The notes under the pieces were generated by a model. That model had not been told where the DNA came from and searched no databases. It saw only the letters and a list, made by a program, of their open reading frames with translations. A DNA stretch of 64,000 bases from Alistipes sp. (GTDB taxonomy: Bacteria; Bacteroidota; Bacteroidia; Bacteroidales; Rikenellaceae). Of the stretch, positions 59,051 through 64,000 are shown one piece after another; position 1 is the stretch's first letter, and each line of letters opens with the position of its first letter. The stretch lies in NCBI RefSeq assembly GCF_020026455.1, contig NZ_JAHHQJ010000008.1:1-64000 (forward strand), in the 5' to 3' direction. The position numbers were made by a program, and so were the translations under genes.

Positions 59051-61669
59051 ATGAAATTTTTACGATGGACGGCGCTTGTTGCCGTCGTGATTCTTTTTTG
59101 TACGTGCGGCCGGGAAACGGGCATCTTCTCCGACAGAGCCTACCGCCGGCAGGTGCTTCAGGACCTGGAGCAGCGGCGGGAGATGCTGGCCCGCTGCGAT
59201 GCGTTGCGCATTCTCGACGAGGCGTCGCTCACGGAGCGTGAACGCGAGGCGCTGCAATTCCTCTATGCCTATATGCCTTTGGGCGATGCCGTCAATTTCG
59301 ACGGAGACTATTTCCTGCGGAACGTCCGGCTGAGCGAAGAGGCCCGCGAGCGGATGCCGTGGGGCGCGATCATTCCGGTGGATTACTACCGCCATTTTGT
59401 GCTGCCCGTACGGGTGAACAACGAAGATCTGGACGAGGCCCGCGGCGTCTTTTATGCGGAATTGAGCGAACGCGTGCAGGGACTTTCGATGCAGGAAGCC
59501 ATCCTGGAGATCAACCACTGGTGCCATGAAAAGGCGGTCTATACGCCAACCGACTCGCGGACGAGCGCCCCGCTGGCCATGATTTGCACGGCGGCGGGCC
59601 GTTGCGGCGAGGAGTCGACCCTGCTGGTCGCCGCCCTGCGGGCCGTGGGTATCCCGGCCCGTCAGGTCTACACCCCCCGCTGGGCGCATACCGACGACAA
59701 CCACGCCTGGGTTGAGGCTTGGGCCGACGGCGAATGGTATTTCCTGGGAGCCTGCGAGCCCGAACCCGTGCTCGACCTGGGGTGGTTCAATGCCCCGGCC
59801 AGCCGCGGAATGTTGCTGCACACAAACGTGTTCGGCCGCTACGAAGGCCCCGAGCAGGTGATGCGCCGCACCCCGCTGTTCACCGAGATCAACATCACGG
59901 AGAATTATGCGCCGACGGCTTCGGTCGCCGTGTCGGTGATCGAGGCCGACGGAACGCCCGCAGCCGATGCCCGCGTGGAATATAAGATCTACAACTATTC
60001 CGAGCTCTATTCGATCGCCTCGCAGCAGGCCGATGCACAGGGCCGCACGTCGGTGATTGCCGGACGCGGCGATGCCCTTGTCTGGGCCTCGAAGGAGGGC
60101 CGTTACGGCTTCGCCAAAGTTTCGTTCGGCAAGGACGAAGCGGTGATCGTGACTCTCGACAAAACGCCCGGAGCAACCTTTGCTTCGGAATTTTGCCTGG
60201 TTCCCCCACCCGAGAGCGGCGAACTGCCGCCCGTCACGGAGGAGCAGCGGGCCGAAAACACGCGCCGGATGATCTATGAGGATTCGTTGCGCAACGCCTA
60301 TACGGCAACGTTCCGCACAACGGCGCAGGGCGAGGCCTTTGCCCGCAAACTGGGCCTCGATGCCGCCCGGACGGCGGCCCTGCTGGTCGAGTCGAAAGGC
60401 AACTACGCCGCCATCGAGGCATTTCTCGAAGCTGCGGTGGGCGCCGGAAAGGGCGACCGGGCGTTGGCTCTGCTGGAGCAGGTGTCGCGGAAAGACCTCC
60501 ACGATACGCCGCGCGAAGTATTCGACGACCATCTCTACCAGGCGGAAGGCGACCCGGCCCGCATAATGAATCCGCGCGTCGGGCTGGAGTTGCTGAGTGC
60601 CTATCGCGCCTACCTCCAGGAGCAGATCCCGGCAGCCGATGCCGCCCGGTTCCGCGAAGATCCGCAGCAGCTGGTCGCCTGGTGCCGCGACAGCCTGCGC
60701 ATGGAGTCTATGCACAACATGCGGCTGGTTCCCATTCGCCCGATCGGGGTCTGGGAGTCCCGGATCGTGGACCAGACCTCGCGCGACCTCTTCTTCATCG
60801 CCGTTTGCCGGAGTCTGGAGATTCCGGCCTGGCGCGACGAGGTGACCGGCAAAATCCGTTACAGCCATGCCGGGACCGATTACGACGTCGATTTCGAAGC
60901 TCCCGAACCGGCTCCGACCGACTACGGGACATTGAAGCTGACGCACACCCCTTCGGTCGCTGTCCCCGATCCCTATTATTACAAACACTTCACCCTTTCG
61001 CGCATCGAGGAGGGCCGGATGCGGCTGCTCCATTTCGGCGAGGGGAATACGTGGAACGGCCAGTTCCGCGAAGGGGTCCGACTTGAAGCCGGCGACTATG
61101 CGCTGGTAAGCGGAACCCGCCTGAGCGGCGGCGAGGTGCTGACCGAGTTGCGGATTTTCACCATCGCCAAAGAGGCCGAAACGACGGTCGACCTGGTTCT
61201 TCCGGCCGAACAGCGCTCGGGCGAGGTCTACGGGACCTTCGACACGGAACTCGAGTACCAGACCCTCGACGGCCAGACGCGCGCACTGCATGCGTCGATG
61301 GGCGACGGATGCTGCGTCGTGGGTATTTTGGGCGCCGGCGAGGAGCCCACGAACCACGCCTTGAACGACATTGCGGCGTTCCGCGAAGCACTCGAGACGA
61401 CCGGCACACCGATCGTCCTGCTGTTTGCCAGCGAGGAGAACGCCCGCCGGTTCGTGGCGGATGATTTCCCGGCAATACCTTCGACCCTGCAATTCGGCAT
61501 CGATGCCACGGGCGAACTCCGCACCCGGCTGGTTGCCGGAGCGGGGCTCACACGCGACGAGTTGCCGATCGTGGCCGTGACCGACGGATTCGGACGGATT
61601 CTCTTCCGCTCGTCGGGCTACTCGATCGGGCTGGGCGAACGCCTGGTAAAGGAGCTTGCCGCACAATAA
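59051..61669 (+). CDS. Exported transglutaminase-like protein
   Basis: Of 872 aa. The ATG at 59051 is preferred because it begins a signal sequence (LRWTALVAVVILFCTCG), probably of a lipoprotein with Cys at residue 17 or 19; an in-frame ATG exists at 58997. The transglutaminase core has Cys185 (AGRCGEEST), His218 (DDNHAWVEAWADGEWYFL) and a following acidic region. The C-terminal half has beta-rich, Ig-like segments and a thioredoxin-like tail (TGTPIVLLFASEENARRF). Bacterial relatives are proteases or peptide-linked enzymes of unknown substrate. It is divergent from susC. Confidence 0.78.
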   Translation: MKFLRWTALVAVVILFCTCGRETGIFSDRAYRRQVLQDLEQRREMLARCDALRILDEASLTEREREALQFLYAYMPLGDAVNFDGDYFLRNVRLSEEARERMPWGAIIPVDYYRHFVLPVRVNNEDLDEARGVFYAELSERVQGLSMQEAILEINHWCHEKAVYTPTDSRTSAPLAMICTAAGRCGEESTLLVAALRAVGIPARQVYTPRWAHTDDNHAWVEAWADGEWYFLGACEPEPVLDLGWFNAPASRGMLLHTNVFGRYEGPEQVMRRTPLFTEINITENYAPTASVAVSVIEADGTPAADARVEYKIYNYSELYSIASQQADAQGRTSVIAGRGDALVWASKEGRYGFAKVSFGKDEAVIVTLDKTPGATFASEFCLVPPPESGELPPVTEEQRAENTRRMIYEDSLRNAYTATFRTTAQGEAFARKLGLDAARTAALLVESKGNYAAIEAFLEAAVGAGKGDRALALLEQVSRKDLHDTPREVFDDHLYQAEGDPARIMNPRVGLELLSAYRAYLQEQIPAADAARFREDPQQLVAWCRDSLRMESMHNMRLVPIRPIGVWESRIVDQTSRDLFFIAVCRSLEIPAWRDEVTGKIRYSHAGTDYDVDFEAPEPAPTDYGTLKLTHTPSVAVPDPYYYKHFTLSRIEEGRMRLLHFGEGNTWNGQFREGVRLEAGDYALVSGTRLSGGEVLTELRIFTIAKEAETTVDLVLPAEQRSGEVYGTFDTELEYQTLDGQTRALHASMGDGCCVVGILGAGEEPTNHALNDIAAFREALETTGTPIVLLFASEENARRFVADDFPAIPSTLQFGIDATGELRTRLVAGAGLTRDELPIVAVTDGFGRILFRSSGYSIGLGERLVKELAAQ

Positions 61670-62269
61670 TTCAAGTCACCGACCTCGGGATCGGGAACCG
61701 GCTACGGCCGCAACTCTGATTCCGAGCAGGAATGCAACGCTGCGACCGACCGGTTTTGTCCGGTCGGCCGCAGTGCTTGTATTGCGGTGTCCGTCCGTGA
61801 GTTCGGGACGATGCTCACAGCTTCCCGGGGCGAAGTCGATTGCCATGAGGTCGGCTCCGGAGGAGTCGGGGACCGGGACGAAACGCAAAAGATTGCAAAA
61901 CCCTTCGAATCGCGAATTTACAGTTTTTTTGGAGGGGGGGGGCAAAGGCATCGAAAAGCCGGTTGTCTGCGGCCTGTTCGGTGTACTTTTTTCCGACTCG
62001 AAAAAGCGCACCGAATCACCAACAACAAACTGATTTTCAAAAACATTCACCCATCAACGAGAGAGCAATACAGCAACTGCGGGGTCCGTTGATTTCAAAA
62101 ACAGGTGGAGCGAGGCGCGAAAGAAGGGAGTTGGAGAGCTTCCTTTTCGAGACGGTACCAATGTGCCAATTGGCGAAAATGCCGTATAGCACGACTTCCA
62201 GAAGAAGAGGCTATACGGCAATACTCATTTTAAGAGAATATTTAAACGATCATATAGTCGCGATGGCCC
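61670..62269. other. Intergenic region with repeat scar and G9 tract
   Basis: About 600 bases without a credible gene. It holds the copy of the tRNA-Ala flank (61884-61962), inside which a run of nine Gs sits at 61934-61942. GC content falls toward the right. Confidence 0.5.
61884..61962. repeat. Distal copy of the tRNA-Ala downstream flank
   Basis: Shares CGCAAAAGATTGC, GAATTTACAG and CGAAAAGC in order with 49386-49472, 12.5 kb away. There is no tRNA remnant before it. Confidence 0.55.
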
Positions 62270-64000
62270 CTATTCTTGAGCAGGACGCACCATACACGCA
62301 TAGGATCGATTCAGGCGGTGAATCGGGTATACCGTCCACGGAGCGAGAGACATGTCCAAACCATCATTCTTGTAGGTTGTATTCGCCGTCCAAAAGTAAC
62401 CCCATGTACCACCCCCGTCTATATCGCAAGACCTTCTATAGTTACGATGTCCCATCGCAGGGAAGAAGATGGTTTTGGTTTTCGAGGGATCAGTGTAGAA
62501 ATTATATCCTCCTCCCAAGGCATTGTCCCAAAATCCGTTGACTTCTTCAGGTTTGTATGATGCCGGGCGTCCCGTTGTTGTAAATCCCGTAAAGGCATTG
62601 CCGGGAGGAACCGTGAAGCCGACAGGAGAGGGATCATAAATCGTTTTTACAACCGGATTGTCATTTTGGGGGTCAAATTCAGCAGTAAAGAAATTATTGG
62701 CACACCAAAGATTAGAATAAAAATAATCACCATCGTCATTTTTCGACATTGCCTGAGGCGACGAGACATAGCTTGAAATACTCTGTTTACCGATACCACC
62801 ACCCACAAACCAATAAGGAGATTCTGTGCGAGCAGAGCCGTCCGGGTCGTACCATGTTTTATTGGTTAAACCTCCGCCCGAAGGAATAAAGGGATCCTTG
62901 CGTCCCCATTGATAATAGGGACTGCCACCACCTAAAGTAATTGATTTCGAGGTTTGTTGAATGGTCATTTCTTGACTTTGGTTTCCGGCTATGAATCTTA
63001 CTTTGCAGCTACGAGCTGCATAGGTAATAACACGATCGGCACACCAGCCGAGATTGACAGGCATAAATTTATATTTATGGTTTTGGTGGTTGGTTACTTC
63101 AACCGTTTTGCTGAGATCTTCATCGGTAACCCAGATATGCCAGGACCAGAGAATAGAGTTATTGGCTGCCTTGATGACGATAACGGCATTGCCCTGGCAG
63201 ATATAGTCCCTATTCACCGTAAAGGAAATATTGCCGTCGGCCGTATCGTTGTATTCTATATTGGTAACCAGATTCGGAGCATCCTGCCATAGCAGTTCGG
63301 CTTTGGCAGGGACACAGTAGGCGTGCCTTTTTATATAAGGCGAGTAGATATCAACTACGCTATAATTTGAGTCACTGGAGACAAAACGACTCAGAATGGA
63401 AGGACCCGAAACCTTGGAGAAATATGCGGAAGTATTGGTTGTTCCATCTTTGATAGCATTCCCGTATACCAGGGGAAAAGAGTAATGGCCGGGAGCATTA
63501 ACAACATAGCAGTTGGCTGTATTCTCATCAATTGGGCCTCCGTCGGTCTGGTTGGCAAGATTGTACGGAGAACTTGCGCTGCCTTTGACAGGGGCGTTCT
63601 GCAAAGCGGCCGTATGAGGATTGTTCTTATCAGAACCAATCTGTGCACTGACTGTTACATCGTATGCCCGTGGCGTTGTCCCGCCCGCATCGGAAGCGGT
63701 AAAAGCGGGGAGCCATTCCGGCGGGGTGTCCGCCCAAGAATCTCCGTTATCCGTGGAAAACCGTGCAGTCCATCCGGCGGCTTCTATGACCCCTTTGGAG
63801 TTCTGACGGTAACTGGTAACATGATATGGCTTTGTACCGCCGGTATAGTCGAAGTCGGCAGGCGGTGCGACGACAAGCGTGTAATTCCAATTGATGGAAC
63901 TGGTGGAAATTGTATATGTGACGGTTGTGCCGGCAACCCACGACTGGCCTTTAAGACTGGCAGTCAGAGTATGTTCGGCATCATCATCCGTGAACACAAT
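62270..64000 (-). CDS. Partial fimbrillin/FISUMP-like surface protein
   Basis: At least 575 aa are visible. The true start lies beyond the right edge, since the frame is still open at 64000. It is rich in Ser, Thr, Asn and Gly, with beta-strand alternation (TYTISTSSINWNYTLVVAPP). The C-terminal ~200 residues (GSPYYQWGRKDPFIPSG, YDPSPVGFTVPPGNAF, GYFWTANT) resemble the C-terminal module of fimbrillin-family and FISUMP-like adhesins of Bacteroidales. It is AT-richer than genes to its left. The function may be adhesion or surface structure; confidence in the exact family is modest. Confidence 0.6.
   Translation of the reverse strand: MVFTDDDAEHTLTASLKGQSWVAGTTVTYTISTSSINWNYTLVVAPPADFDYTGGTKPYHVTSYRQNSKGVIEAAGWTARFSTDNGDSWADTPPEWLPAFTASDAGGTTPRAYDVTVSAQIGSDKNNPHTAALQNAPVKGSASSPYNLANQTDGGPIDENTANCYVVNAPGHYSFPLVYGNAIKDGTTNTSAYFSKVSGPSILSRFVSSDSNYSVVDIYSPYIKRHAYCVPAKAELLWQDAPNLVTNIEYNDTADGNISFTVNRDYICQGNAVIVIKAANNSILWSWHIWVTDEDLSKTVEVTNHQNHKYKFMPVNLGWCADRVITYAARSCKVRFIAGNQSQEMTIQQTSKSITLGGGSPYYQWGRKDPFIPSGGGLTNKTWYDPDGSARTESPYWFVGGGIGKQSISSYVSSPQAMSKNDDGDYFYSNLWCANNFFTAEFDPQNDNPVVKTIYDPSPVGFTVPPGNAFTGFTTTGRPASYKPEEVNGFWDNALGGGYNFYTDPSKTKTIFFPAMGHRNYRRSCDIDGGGTWGYFWTANTTYKNDGLDMSLAPWTVYPIHRLNRSYACMVRPAQE

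Overview
The window looks like chromosome of a GC-rich Bacteroidales bacterium, most like Alistipes (Rikenellaceae). The order-level signs are a SusC/SusD pair, an ExbB-ExbD-TonB set, KorAB, LytS/LytTR regulation, and many copies of the Bacteroidetes -7 promoter element TAnnTTTG. The genus is inferred from GC richness and gene style; no marker gene was compared.

Layout. (1) 212-18815: twelve same-strand genes that read as one peptidoglycan (MurNAc) salvage operon. It holds two NamZ-type exo-muramidases (DUF1343), a secreted amidase, a GT2 glycosyltransferase, a DUF4922 HIT/GalT-like protein, a SpoIID-type transglycosylase without a signal peptide, an AmpG/MurT transporter, a FAD/Fe-S D-lactate-type dehydrogenase, a NagX-like membrane protein, MurK-like kinase, MurQ etherase and an AmiE-like beta-lactamase-fold/SGNH fusion. 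It ends at a strong terminator. Together they could trim peptidoglycan, import the sugars, phosphorylate MurNAc, split it into GlcNAc-6-P and D-lactate, and oxidise the lactate. (2) 19317-20459: a YncE-like propeller lipoprotein with a long unexplained leader. (3) 20584-23300: an AT-rich island with a tyrosine recombinase, a TetR regulator and an unknown gene. (4) 23438-27174: a LytS/LytTR two-component pair, an HsdR-N-like protein and a GH2-like protein that seems catalytically dead. (5) tRNA-Lys. (6) 27898-32473, minus strand: Tpx, MtaD, DUF1573, TonB, ExbD, ExbB. (7) A TamB-like giant protein divergent from tsaD, then a nitronate monooxygenase-type flavoprotein. (8) An orphan phage terminase large subunit divergent from an S24 repressor. 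(9) kduI and kduD, an ABC-F ATPase (minus strand), and korAB.

(10) tRNA-Ala(GGC) at 49301 is followed by a frameshifted integrase remnant. Next come a putative glycan locus on the minus strand (SusC, SusD, GH29 fucosidase, CBM9-like/GHL10-like protein) and a secreted transglutaminase-like protein. An imperfect repeat of the tRNA-Ala flank recurs at about 61.9 kb. (11) A partial fimbrillin/FISUMP-like surface protein runs off the right edge.

Cross-cutting signals: exact nine-base G/C homopolymers at three places, one of them inside susC, and short tandem repeats that pile up at the 3' ends of several genes. All functional calls are from reading the sequence; no database search was run.
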